21,785 nt of DNA from the NCBI GenBank assembly GCA_002841685.1, contig PHAM01000031.1, positions 1 through 21,785 on the forward strand, in the 5' to 3' direction. Position numbers and translations under genes: made by a program. This document shows, piece by piece, positions 1-8,289 of this stretch; the first letter of the stretch is position 1; each line of letters begins with the position of its first letter. This DNA is from Elusimicrobia bacterium HGW-Elusimicrobia-2. Its GTDB lineage: Bacteria > CG03. Under the pieces are notes generated by a model. That model saw only the letters and a program-made list of their open reading frames with translations, searched no databases and was not told the DNA's origin.

Positions 1-119
1 GGTTAATGTTGATAAAACTTTTTAGCTCAGTCTTATCGTCGATATTATACCTTTTGGAGGTGCTTTTTTCAACTATGAATCGCTCAACTTAGGTTTTAAC
101 TAACATATGGTTTGTGTCA

Positions 120-148
120 TTGATATTAGTTTGCTCATGTTATACAAT
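120..148 (+). promoter_or_regulatory. sigma70-type promoter for the Tad gene run
   Basis: TTGATA at 120-125 and TACAAT at 143-148 are separated by 17 bases, close to the vegetative consensus. The predicted transcript would start near 155, giving a leader of about 30 bases that contains the strong Shine-Dalgarno GGGAGGG (173-179) before the cpaB ATG at 184. The rest of 1-183 is AT-rich and carries no gene I can support. It is the only clear promoter seen upstream of the long gene run, so most of the Tad genes probably depend on it. Confidence 0.6.
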
Positions 149-183
149 AAGTAAATATGTCTTGAAAAAGAAGGGAGGGTTTA

Positions 184-963
184 ATGCAAAATAGAAAAGT
201 GATTTTGATAGCCGCGGTTTTCGGGGTTCTGGCCGTTCTGCTGGTTCAGGCGTTTTTAAGCAGCATAGAAAAAAAATACAAAGTGGGCGCCGAGCCGGTA
301 AATGTTCTTGTCGCCAAAGGTTATATTTCCGAGGGTACGCTCGTCACGGAATACATGGTGGACACAAAATCGTTCCCCCGCAATTTCGTGTCTCCCGGCG
401 CCGTTACTTCAATCAAGCAGCTTATGAATGAGCAGGGTATGTATATCAACGCTACGCTTGTGCCGATACTGGAGGGGGAACAGGTTACCTCGACAAAACT
501 TGTGCAGCCGGGCAAGGAAACAGGTATGTCTATTGTTATTCCCGAGGGATACAGAGCGGTATCCATTGCTGTTACCGATATAACCGGAGTCGCTCGCCTT
601 ATAAAACCCGGAGACAGGGTTGATGTTATAGGCACATCCGAATTTATGGTAAAGCACCGCCCCATGGTCAGGTCTTTTACGGCGTTTCAGAATGTCCTTG
701 TGCTTGCCTATAATCAGAATATAATGGGGACAGTAATCGCTCCCGATAAGAAGGCTGCGGAAGGACAGGGAATCGGTGAGATGCTGGAAGAAGACAAACA
801 GGAAAAAATTCCAACCGTGACACTTGCTCTTACTCCGAATCAGGCGCAAAAAATAACGCATCTGGTAAGAATCGGCGAAATTCAATTATCATTACGGCCG
901 ATAGGCGAGAAAGCCACTCCGGAACTTTCTGTGATAGATACGGAAGATTTGCTGAACAACTGA
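184..963 (+). CDS. cpaB: CpaB/RcpC, Flp pilus periplasmic assembly protein
   Basis: This 259-residue protein has one N-terminal membrane anchor (about residues 6-25), then a SAF domain (about 38-107) and an RcpC/CpaB domain (about 115-245) with the family-typical stretch LIKPGDRVDVIGT. CpaB proteins sit in the periplasm, anchored in the inner membrane, and are thought to help the Tad secretin assemble or be gated. Length is normal for the family. The ATG at 184 follows the Shine-Dalgarno GGGAGGG and directly begins the membrane anchor. The stop codon shares one base with the next start (TGATG), so the tadZ-cpaF gene is probably translationally coupled. In many Tad loci the secretin gene follows cpaB; here it lies more than 13 kb away. 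Confidence 0.9.
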   Translation: MQNRKVILIAAVFGVLAVLLVQAFLSSIEKKYKVGAEPVNVLVAKGYISEGTLVTEYMVDTKSFPRNFVSPGAVTSIKQLMNEQGMYINATLVPILEGEQVTSTKLVQPGKETGMSIVIPEGYRAVSIAVTDITGVARLIKPGDRVDVIGTSEFMVKHRPMVRSFTAFQNVLVLAYNQNIMGTVIAPDKKAAEGQGIGEMLEEDKQEKIPTVTLALTPNQAQKITHLVRIGEIQLSLRPIGEKATPELSVIDTEDLLNN

Positions 964-3119
964 TGGCGCAGGGTCGAGTTATAACTATCGTCGGCGCCAA
1001 AGGCGGCGTCGGACAGACGACATTCGCGTGCAATATCGCGCTCGCGCTTCACAACCTCGGTAAAAAAACGGTGCTTCTTGATTTTAACACGGGGCTTCTC
1101 GGAGAGCTGGCGCTGCTTCTGCAGATGCACACGGATAAAACACTCATACAGATTCTGCCTGTTTTGAATCAGCTGAGCGCCGATATGATGCAGGGCTTTG
1201 TCTCAAAGCACACGAGCGGCATGGATTTTCTCTGCTGCGCTTCCGAAAAAAAAGAAACAGGCGAGATTCGTCCTTCGCACATATCCAAAATACTTGAATC
1301 ATTTCACAATACATATGATTTTGTTGTTGTAAATCTCGGTCGGGGTTTTACAGATGTGCAGATAGCCGCGTACGATTCAAGCGATCTTGTGTTTCTTCTT
1401 TTCACACCCGAGCTTCTTTCGCTTTTCCACGCTAAAAAAATTATCAGCGGTTTTATAGAAAATCATTTTCCCCCGCAAATGGTGAAACCGGTGCTTAACA
1501 AAAGCGGACTTAAAAGCGGTCTTGCCGAAGCTCAGATTAAGGATTATTTGAAACAGGATATTTTCTGGGATTTGCCGTTTGATGCGGAAACGCTTTTTGA
1601 ATCCATTAATAAGGGCCTGCCGGCTGTTTTGAACGCGCCTAAATCCTTTTTCAGCAGGAAAATCATACAGCTCGCCCAGAATCTTAGTTTCGCTGAGGAT
1701 GAAGTGGAGAAAGGCAGGGGAATTTTCGCCGGACTTCGTGAAATACTCTCAAACGCCCGCCGGGACTATTCTCGCGCGGAAGTTGCTCCGGATGACATTC
1801 GTCCTGTGAACCCCGGCGCGGAAAATATTTACGAGCGACTTAAAGAAAACATATACCGGAAATTAGTGGAGAGAATAAAGGAAAGACAAATTGATGTCGC
1901 CGCTATCAAAACAAAACATCAGGAGGAAAAAGCTAAAAGGGACATTGAAAAAGAAATAGAAGCCATACTTGCCAGCGAGGGGGAAAACCTTTCCGAGAGG
2001 GTGGACAGAATTCGTTTATCCAAGGAAATAATGGACAGGGCGCTGGGCCTGGGCCCTATTGAGGACCTTCTTAAAGACCCGTCAATCACCGAGGTTATGG
2101 TCAACGGTATGGATAGAATATACGTGGAAAGAAAAGGCAAGCTTTCTCTCACAAACAAACATTTTTCGTCGCATGACGAGCTTATGAATATTATTCAGCG
2201 CATTGTCGTGCCACTGGGCCGCCGCATTGACGAGGCGTCTCCCATGGTGGACGCGCGCCTTGCCGACGGCTCTCGCGTAAATGTTATTATTCCGCCGCTT
2301 TCTCTGGTGGGGCCGACGATAACGATACGGAAATTTGAAAAGGAGAGTTTCACTTTTTCAAATCTCATCCACATGGGAGCCATTACCGCCGAAATCGTGG
2401 AATTTTTGCGCGTTTGCGTGCTGCTTAGAAAAAACATAATAATATCCGGCGGGACAGGCACCGGGAAAACCACCATACTTAACATTATTTCGGGTTTTAT
2501 ACCCAAAACGGAACGAATTGTCACGATAGAAGACGCGGCGGAACTGCGTCTTCCGCAGGACCATGTCATTTCTCTGGAAGCGCGTCCGCCTAACATAGAG
2601 GGTAAAGGCGCTGTTCAGATAAGGAACCTGGTTATCAATTCGCTCCGAATGCGGCCGGACAGAATAGTCATAGGAGAGTGCCGCGGCGGCGAAGCTCTGG
2701 ATATGCTTCAGGCGATGAACACCGGCCACGACGGTTCTCTTACCACCATACACTCAAACAACCCGCGGGATTGTCTTTCAAGGCTGGAAACTCTTGTGCT
2801 GATGTCCGGCATGGATCTTCCTGTTACGGCCATCCGCGAGCAGATTGTGGCCGCGGTGAATATTGTCGTGCAGTTAAGCAGATTTTCCGACGGTTCCAGA
2901 AAAGTCACACACATTTGCGAGGAGACGGGCAAAGAGCAAAACAGCATAGTCATGAGCACTCTTTTCCAATTCACGCAGACGGGCATCGGTGAGAAAGGCA
3001 AAGTGGAGGGCCGTTTCTCTCCGACGGGCGTTATGCCGACATTTATAAATGAGATAAAAGCAAGGGGTATTGTCCTTGACCTGAATATATTTAAAGAAGG
3101 GGGTTCTGAAAATGCGTAA
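963..3119 (+). CDS. cpaF: TadZ-CpaF fusion: MinD-like ATPase joined to the Tad secretion ATPase
   Basis: This 718-residue protein joins two Tad proteins that are usually separate. Residues about 5-235 are a MinD/ParA-type ATPase as in TadZ/CpaE, beginning with the deviant Walker A KGGVGQTT (13-20). The signature first Lys (13) is kept, but the second, in the usual GKT, is Gln18. The receiver-like domain usual at the TadZ N-terminus is absent. A charged linker (about 245-345) leads to a CpaF/TadA hexameric ATPase with Walker A GGTGTGKTT (496-504, Lys502), a TIEDAAEL acidic box, and GECRGGEALDMLQAMNTGH plus TTIHSNN motifs. CpaF powers pilin polymerisation at the inner membrane; TadZ positions the complex. 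The start overlaps the cpaB stop, and the end overlaps the next gene by 8 bases. The CpaF half is certain; the TadZ label rests on the ATPase type and context. Confidence 0.9.
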   Translation: MAQGRVITIVGAKGGVGQTTFACNIALALHNLGKKTVLLDFNTGLLGELALLLQMHTDKTLIQILPVLNQLSADMMQGFVSKHTSGMDFLCCASEKKETGEIRPSHISKILESFHNTYDFVVVNLGRGFTDVQIAAYDSSDLVFLLFTPELLSLFHAKKIISGFIENHFPPQMVKPVLNKSGLKSGLAEAQIKDYLKQDIFWDLPFDAETLFESINKGLPAVLNAPKSFFSRKIIQLAQNLSFAEDEVEKGRGIFAGLREILSNARRDYSRAEVAPDDIRPVNPGAENIYERLKENIYRKLVERIKERQIDVAAIKTKHQEEKAKRDIEKEIEAILASEGENLSERVDRIRLSKEIMDRALGLGPIEDLLKDPSITEVMVNGMDRIYVERKGKLSLTNKHFSSHDELMNIIQRIVVPLGRRIDEASPMVDARLADGSRVNVIIPPLSLVGPTITIRKFEKESFTFSNLIHMGAITAEIVEFLRVCVLLRKNIIISGGTGTGKTTILNIISGFIPKTERIVTIEDAAELRLPQDHVISLEARPPNIEGKGAVQIRNLVINSLRMRPDRIVIGECRGGEALDMLQAMNTGHDGSLTTIHSNNPRDCLSRLETLVLMSGMDLPVTAIREQIVAAVNIVVQLSRFSDGSRKVTHICEETGKEQNSIVMSTLFQFTQTGIGEKGKVEGRFSPTGVMPTFINEIKARGIVLDLNIFKEGGSENA

Positions 3120-3555
3120 AAACTTTTTTTTCCTTATTTTGGGCGCGGCGCTTTTTACCGTCGCCGGCTGCGGCGACCAGAAAATCGTTTTTAACGGAGA
3201 GGTGCACAGGGGTGAAATAACTTATGAATATCAGATAGCGGGCGACACGTCCACTGAAGTTGTAGAAATACTCCGTGATTATGGCGGATGGGAGGGCGCC
3301 TACGTTAAGGAAATAAGCCACCCCGAAGTTGCCTACGCGGGCACTAACGGGGTGTACCGTCTTGAGATAAAAGTGCCGCGAAAACTCGGTTATGCGTCTG
3401 CGGAAGCTTTTACGCTTCAGTCATGGGCTCCCTCGGGACAGTCATCCAGGAACGAGAAAATTTCAAATTACGCCAGCGCCCGCCCCGGCGAGAATGTTTA
3501 TGTGCGGCCTTTTCTGCTTGTCTATCACACATTTGAGGAAACCGGCGGCGATTAA
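3112..3555 (+). CDS. small lipoprotein inside the Tad gene run
   Basis: A 147-residue protein with a lipoprotein signal: basic MRKN, a hydrophobic stretch, and a lipobox VAGC with Cys20 as the lipidated residue. Positions +2 and +3 are Gly and Asp. The mature part looks beta-rich and I recognise no family. It overlaps the end of the fused ATPase by 8 bases, has AAGAAGGGGG upstream, and stops exactly where tadB begins. From its place among the Tad genes I infer an envelope accessory role, for example a pilotin or secretin partner, but nothing in the sequence proves that. Confidence 0.8.
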   Translation: MRKNFFFLILGAALFTVAGCGDQKIVFNGEVHRGEITYEYQIAGDTSTEVVEILRDYGGWEGAYVKEISHPEVAYAGTNGVYRLEIKVPRKLGYASAEAFTLQSWAPSGQSSRNEKISNYASARPGENVYVRPFLLVYHTFEETGGD

Positions 3556-4434
3556 ATGTTTATAATCCTTCTGAAAACTTTGATCTCACTGGCGCTTTTC
3601 GCCGGCATATATTTTATCGTCACGGCGGCCGCTGATGAGATCGAAAGAAAAAAAGAGGAAGAAAAAGAAAACGGAGGAGTTAAAAAAAAGGTACTTGATT
3701 TTGACGATCTGCTTTCGGTCTTTGAAAAAGATCCCGGTTCAAAAAAAGCGCGTATCATCAAATTTTCCTGCGCCGGCGCTTTTTTTGTCATCTTTCTCGC
3801 GCTCTCGGGCAAAATGCTCATATCGCTGGCGCTGGGGGTTGCGGGTTTTTTCGCGCCGAAACTTCTCTCGGATCTGAACAAAGAAAAAAAAGCGAAACGG
3901 ATAGACGACCAGCTCGCCGACGGGCTGGTGCTCATAGCCAATTCGCTCAAGGCGGGCATGAGTTTTCCGCAGACCATTGAGGTGATGTCCCGGCAGGGCA
4001 CGCCGCCGCTTTCCGATGAATTCGCCGTGGTCGGCAGAGAGGTGAAAATCGGCGTGTCCATGGAAAAAGCTCTTTTTAATTTTGTGGGCCGCTGGCCCAA
4101 AATAGTTAATCTGCGCATTGCCGTAATCGCCATCAATATCGCTCAGGAAGTCGGGGGAAATCTTTCCGAGACGCTTTCCCGTTTAAGCGATACCATGAGA
4201 AAAAGAAAAGAAATTCAGGGCAAAATAGATTCTCTCACGACTCAGGGGAAACTGTCTGGCGTAATCACGGCTTTAATGCCGTTCGCTCTTTTCGCGGCTA
4301 TTTCATGGATGTCGCCGGACATGATGGCCCCGATGATAAACACCGCGCTGGGGAACCTTATGCTGGTGGTGATACTCGCTCTGATAGCCGCGGGTTTTGT
4401 GATAATCCAGAAGATCGTGAATATAGACATATGA
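3556..4434 (+). CDS. tadB: TadB, Flp pilus inner-membrane platform protein
   Basis: A 292-residue membrane protein with an N-terminal membrane segment (about 4-25), a hydrophobic pair (about 71-104), a cytoplasmic type II secretion F (T2SSF) domain (about 118-235) and a C-terminal pair of membrane helices (about 232-252 and 269-288). The DGLVLIANSLKAGMSFPQTI stretch and the later QEVGGNLSETL stretch are typical of TadB-type T2SSF proteins. TadB and TadC together form the inner-membrane platform on which the CpaF ATPase acts. The ATG immediately follows the upstream TAA with no gap. Length and layout are ordinary for the family. It could only be confused with TadC, but gene order and membrane layout favour TadB. 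Confidence 0.9.
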   Translation: MFIILLKTLISLALFAGIYFIVTAAADEIERKKEEEKENGGVKKKVLDFDDLLSVFEKDPGSKKARIIKFSCAGAFFVIFLALSGKMLISLALGVAGFFAPKLLSDLNKEKKAKRIDDQLADGLVLIANSLKAGMSFPQTIEVMSRQGTPPLSDEFAVVGREVKIGVSMEKALFNFVGRWPKIVNLRIAVIAINIAQEVGGNLSETLSRLSDTMRKRKEIQGKIDSLTTQGKLSGVITALMPFALFAAISWMSPDMMAPMINTALGNLMLVVILALIAAGFVIIQKIVNIDI

Positions 4435-4450
4435 AGAAGGGGAAAAATCT

Positions 4451-5341
4451 GTGAATATAACGATTTTTGCGTCCGTGTTTTTTACGGTTTTCTTCGTCGT
4501 CCTTGCCGCCGCCGGCGGAAAAAAGGAAGACGATCTGATGAGCCGTCTTGACCTTTCGGAGCAAAAAGAATCCTCAAAACCGAAGCTGCAGCTGAGTAAG
4601 GTCATTATAGGGGGCCTGACCTCCCGCATAAGCGCTCTCAAATATCCATGGCTCGTGAAATACAGGGACGATGTGCGGCAAAAGCTCAATCAGGCGGGCA
4701 ATCCCGCGGAGCTGACCCCCGACGGTTTTATAACGCTGGTGCTCGTCAGCATCATCGGCATGATACTTCTTGAGGTGCTTTTTCTTAAAAAGATCAATAT
4801 CGTCGCCTTCGGCATCTTCGGTGTGATGGGATATTTCCTGCCGAAAGCGTCGCTTAAAAACATGATAACGAAAAGGCATCATTCCATACTCAGGGAACTG
4901 CCCAACATCCTCGATCTTCTGACGCTTTCCATGGAGGCGGGCATAGATTTCAACGCCGCGGTGAACAAAGTGATATCAAAATCCGAGAAATCGCCCCTGA
5001 CCGACGAGCTGCGCCTTATGCAGCAGGGGCTCCGTCTGGGGCAGTCAAGGAAGGAATCAATGACCGAGATGTCCAAAAGGGTGTCTCTGGACGCGCTGAC
5101 TTCTGTCATATCGGCGATAATACAGGCGGATAATCTCGGGGCCAGTCTCGGCCCTGTTTTGAGGGTGCAGTCGGAACAGATGCGCATAGAGCGTTTCCAA
5201 CTCGCCGAGAAACTTGCTCATCAGGCGCCGGTCAAGATGCTGTTCCCGCTGATGTTCTTCATATTTCCTTCCATTGTTATAATGCTTTTCGGGCCGCTGG
5301 CTTTGAAATTCATGGGCGGCGTTTTCGGGGGTGTTTTCTGA
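4451..5341 (+). CDS. tadC: TadC, Flp pilus inner-membrane platform protein
   Basis: A 296-residue T2SSF-domain protein paired with TadB. It has an N-terminal membrane segment (about 3-22), a central hydrophobic pair (about 92-132), the cytoplasmic domain (about 150-260) with LPNILDLLTLSMEAGIDFNA and a QADNLGASLGPVL stretch, and a hydrophobic C-terminus (about 258-290). The start is GTG at 4451, preceded by AGAAGGGG about 8 bases upstream, 16 bases after the tadB stop. The family assignment is secure. It is followed by a 74-base AT-rich gap, the first real gap in the run. Confidence 0.9.
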   Translation: MNITIFASVFFTVFFVVLAAAGGKKEDDLMSRLDLSEQKESSKPKLQLSKVIIGGLTSRISALKYPWLVKYRDDVRQKLNQAGNPAELTPDGFITLVLVSIIGMILLEVLFLKKINIVAFGIFGVMGYFLPKASLKNMITKRHHSILRELPNILDLLTLSMEAGIDFNAAVNKVISKSEKSPLTDELRLMQQGLRLGQSRKESMTEMSKRVSLDALTSVISAIIQADNLGASLGPVLRVQSEQMRIERFQLAEKLAHQAPVKMLFPLMFFIFPSIVIMLFGPLALKFMGGVFGGVF

Positions 5342-5419
5342 GTGAAAAATGTGAAAAATGGGACGTCCTTAATTTTCTTAATTTCGGTTAATTTTGGTGA
5401 AAAAGGGGTTGACTTATGA
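5342..5419 (+). other. AT-rich spacer with short repeats and a possible 25-codon micro-ORF
   Basis: The gap between tadC and the sensor gene holds GTGAAAAAT twice in tandem (5342-5350, 5351-5359), then TTAATTT three times at 5369, 5378 and 5388, then GTGAAAAA again (5397-5404). From the GTG that directly follows the tadC stop, a frame stays open for 25 codons and ends in a TGA that overlaps the sensor ATG (ATGA, 5416-5419). It would give a short peptide with the hydrophobic core SLIFLISV. The two readings, repeat-bearing regulatory spacer or coupled micro-peptide, cannot be separated by eye, and a frame this short can occur by chance. Confidence 0.25.
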
Positions 5420-6537
5420 ACGATAAAAAAACGGAAGAACGCAGGATACGGCCGCCCAGGATAGGCCTTGTGACACAGCTTGTTTTAAAATCCATGATTT
5501 TTTCCGCTTTTTTACTGGCGGCGATATGTTTCTTTATCTTTAAATACCAGAAAAGCGCGCTCATAGAAAATGTCATTCAGAAAAACTCGCTGATGGTGTC
5601 CACCTACGCTTCTTTTATGTCCGACGCGAAGCAGATGAATGACGATCTTGTCATAGTGGATTACATAGAGCGCATGAAACGTTCCCCGATGGTGCGTTAT
5701 ATCATGGTTCTGGATGACCGCAGCAGGGTTGTTTTTCATTCTGACATGAGGAAGATAGGAAAAACATATCAGGACGCGGAATCGCTCCGGGCGGTGACTT
5801 CCGAGGAGCCGGTGACGCAGGAGGTGTATTTGGAGGGAGAGAGTTTAATGGATTTTGCCGCGCCCATAATGGTCGATCACAAAAAGGCGGCGACGCTGCG
5901 CGCGGGTTTCTCCCGGTCGAGCATAGACGCGGGTATAGAAGACATAAAGGAAAATCTCAGTGTTGTGGCGGTGGCGGGCCTGATAATAGTGATCGTCGGC
6001 TCTTTTGTAATCAATTCGGGCATAGGCGTGGATATAAATCATCTGAAGAATGCCGCCCGTGAAGTGTCCCGCGGCGAACTGCCGGAGACCATAAATGTAT
6101 CAGGCTCCGGGGAGATAGGGTATCTGGCCAGGGTTCTGGAGAGGATGTTTGAGAAATTCAAGCGGGATCTTTCGGATATTGAAACCCAGAAAAAGGAACT
6201 GCGCAAAAATTACGATTTCTTTATTCAGAATCTCGCGGCATTCATCGACGAGGGCATAATAATCATGGACAGCGATAATAAGATAATATTCGCTAATGAG
6301 ACGTCAGGGAAAATCGCGGGTTTTTCCGTGCTGGGATGTATGGGGAAACACATGCTCGAGCTCATCAAAAACGCCGAGCTCATAGAGTTCCTGAACCATT
6401 GTTCTCAAAACCCCAATGTCGCCGCGATGAGGGAGATACTGTCACTGAACTGCACGGCCGTCGCTGAGGTGGTGAAGGAAATAAGCACGGGCAAAGCGCT
6501 CGGCTCGGTGGTGCAGTTAAAAAACCTGAAAATTTGA
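5416..6537 (+). CDS. membrane sensor with HAMP and PAS domains, no output domain
   Basis: A 373-residue protein laid out like the front half of a sensor kinase: a cytoplasmic start, membrane helix 1 (about 26-45), a Cache-like extracytoplasmic domain (about 46-180), membrane helix 2 (about 184-205), a HAMP linker (about 206-258), a short coiled coil and a PAS domain (about 275-370, including GIIIMDSDNKIIFANETSGK). The protein stops right after PAS, with no HisKA, HATPase, GGDEF or methyl-accepting region. A frameshifted kinase is unlikely, because the following frame is an unrelated signal-peptide protein. The start has AAGGGG upstream. I infer a sensing subunit that signals by protein contact, perhaps tuning the Tad machine; the ligand is unknown. 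Confidence 0.75.
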   Translation: MNDKKTEERRIRPPRIGLVTQLVLKSMIFSAFLLAAICFFIFKYQKSALIENVIQKNSLMVSTYASFMSDAKQMNDDLVIVDYIERMKRSPMVRYIMVLDDRSRVVFHSDMRKIGKTYQDAESLRAVTSEEPVTQEVYLEGESLMDFAAPIMVDHKKAATLRAGFSRSSIDAGIEDIKENLSVVAVAGLIIVIVGSFVINSGIGVDINHLKNAAREVSRGELPETINVSGSGEIGYLARVLERMFEKFKRDLSDIETQKKELRKNYDFFIQNLAAFIDEGIIIMDSDNKIIFANETSGKIAGFSVLGCMGKHMLELIKNAELIEFLNHCSQNPNVAAMREILSLNCTAVAEVVKEISTGKALGSVVQLKNLKI

Positions 6538-8276
6538 AAAAGGCGCTGAATCTGAACCCGCGGTTCCGGAGTATAGTTTTACCGCTTGTTTTGTTTGTCT
6601 CCGGCGTAAACGCTTTTTTTATTCCCTCTTCCGAGGATGCCGGAAGCATTGACGCTTATCTTCGCGGCGGGATAGGCGCGCGCCATCTGGCTATGGGCAG
6701 GACAGGCGCCTCTTATGTCTCCGGGGCCGAGACGATGTACTGGAATCCGGCGTCTCTCGCCGGGCTTTCCGCTTTTGAGGGAATGCTGTCCTATAATATG
6801 CTTTTCGCCGACACTTATGAGTTTTTCGCGGGAGAGATAATCCCGACGCAATGGTGGGGTAATTTCGGCGTGGGGATGCTGCGCATGGGTGTGGAGGATG
6901 TCGAGGGCTGGAACGCGCAGAATCTTTCAACAGGTAAAATAGAAAACGAAACTTCGGCATATTTTGTTTCCTACGGCAATTCCGCTTACGCGAGCCCCCT
7001 TGAACTGGGGGCCACTCTGAAAATAGTGCATCACAATGTGGCGGGTTACACCGATAAGGGCTTCGGTTTTGACGCCGGGGCCAGATACACTTTTTTCAGC
7101 CACTTCATCAGCGTCGGCGCGGTTTACCGGAATCTCATGGGGCCGTCGATAACTCTCATAAACTGCGAGGAAATATATCCGCCATCTCTGACGCTGGGTG
7201 TTTCCGCCAATAGAGGGTATTTCCTGCTTTCCGCAGACGCCGCCTTAAGCAGCGGTGAAAACATCAAACTGTCGGCGGGGACCGAATACAGCAGATACGC
7301 TCCCTTCTTTTTCCGGGCCGGCATAAATGAAACGGAACTGAGTTCGGGTTTCGGATATGAGTTCAGCGGATGGAAATGCAATTACGCGTATACTATGCAC
7401 AGCGCCTGGGATGAAAATCTGGGCTCTTCCCACCGCATTGACCTGAGCCGCGCTTTTTCGGGGGATCTTCAGAAATTCAAGGCCGGCGCCAGTAAGGACG
7501 TGACCCGCGCTTACAAAAAAGCCCGCCGCTGGGCGAGAAAAGGGAAATTGTTTTATGCCGTTGACGCCTCGCGCGAGACGCTTGAGCTTGATAACCAGCA
7601 TGAGGAAGCCGCTTTGCTCATGCGCCGTGTGTATAACGACAGCAAAAGCGGTATTGATTCGGGGAAAATAACAAGATTTGAGGATGTGTCATATTCCCGC
7701 GGACTTATAGCCTATATAGACAACGATCTTCCCTTGGCGCTCAATTATCTGAAGCAGAATCTCAACCTTGTGCCCTCCAACAAGGAGGTCCGCGATACCG
7801 TGAATAACATAAACGCCGCTATTCTGAAAAAACGCCAGGAGGCGGAAGCGCGCGATAAATTTCAAAAAATAGACCAGTATATGAATGACGGTATTTATCT
7901 GTATTCCATAGAAAATTATGCTGCTGCCGCGGAAAAATTCACTCTTCTGCTCGCGCTCGCGCCGGACAACGCGGACGCCGCGCGCTATCTGGAGCTTTGC
8001 CGGAACGCCATACGGGAGATGGAAGAGAAGAACAGGCCCGCGCCCGCGCCGCGGCCCGCGAAAAAGGCGCCGCCGCCGGTTGAGGAAAAGAAACCGGCGC
8101 TCAAATTTGAGGTTGACCCCGAAAAGGCGGAAAATCTTTATAACGACGGCCTTGTGGAATATTCGCTCGGGAGGATCAAAAACGCCCTCCATTACTGGGA
8201 GATGGCGATAAAGTACGACCCCAAGAACAAAAAAATAAAAAAAGCTATCATCAACGCTGAGAAAAAACTGAAATGA
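6534..8276 (+). CDS. PorV/PorQ-like outer-membrane barrel fused to TPR repeats
   Basis: This 580-residue protein starts with TTG at 6534, overlapping the sensor stop as TTGA. That start gives a good signal peptide (cleavage near Ala27), which supports it. Residues about 40-310 match the PorV/PorQ (UPF0164) barrel family: the early GARHLAMGRTGAS and MYWNPASLAG motifs, then alternating beta strands rich in Tyr, Gly and Phe. Residues about 315-490 form several TPR-like helical repeats, then a Pro/Lys-rich linker (about 500-525) and a final TPR unit (about 526-580). PorV family proteins are outer-membrane proteins; in Bacteroidota PorV hands type IX substrates to the surface machinery. Here it may be the outer-membrane or cargo-binding part of the Tad system, with the TPR region in the periplasm. 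That role is inference. Confidence 0.8.
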   Translation: MKKALNLNPRFRSIVLPLVLFVSGVNAFFIPSSEDAGSIDAYLRGGIGARHLAMGRTGASYVSGAETMYWNPASLAGLSAFEGMLSYNMLFADTYEFFAGEIIPTQWWGNFGVGMLRMGVEDVEGWNAQNLSTGKIENETSAYFVSYGNSAYASPLELGATLKIVHHNVAGYTDKGFGFDAGARYTFFSHFISVGAVYRNLMGPSITLINCEEIYPPSLTLGVSANRGYFLLSADAALSSGENIKLSAGTEYSRYAPFFFRAGINETELSSGFGYEFSGWKCNYAYTMHSAWDENLGSSHRIDLSRAFSGDLQKFKAGASKDVTRAYKKARRWARKGKLFYAVDASRETLELDNQHEEAALLMRRVYNDSKSGIDSGKITRFEDVSYSRGLIAYIDNDLPLALNYLKQNLNLVPSNKEVRDTVNNINAAILKKRQEAEARDKFQKIDQYMNDGIYLYSIENYAAAAEKFTLLLALAPDNADAARYLELCRNAIREMEEKNRPAPAPRPAKKAPPPVEEKKPALKFEVDPEKAENLYNDGLVEYSLGRIKNALHYWEMAIKYDPKNKKIKKAIINAEKKLK

Positions 8277-8289
8277 AGGAGAGGGAAGA

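Noticed and set aside
9-48. TTGATA ... TATTAT as a second promoter in the leader
   Set aside because: The spacing is 28 bases, too long for a sigma70 promoter; the pair at 120-148 is far better.
1-183. A riboswitch or pilin gene in the leader
   Set aside because: No recognisable aptamer pattern, and the ATG frames here close after a few codons.
7689-8192. Minus-strand frame opposite the TPR and Pro-rich part of the barrel-TPR gene
   Set aside because: An Arg/Phe-rich product typical of antisense of repeat-rich coding sequence.
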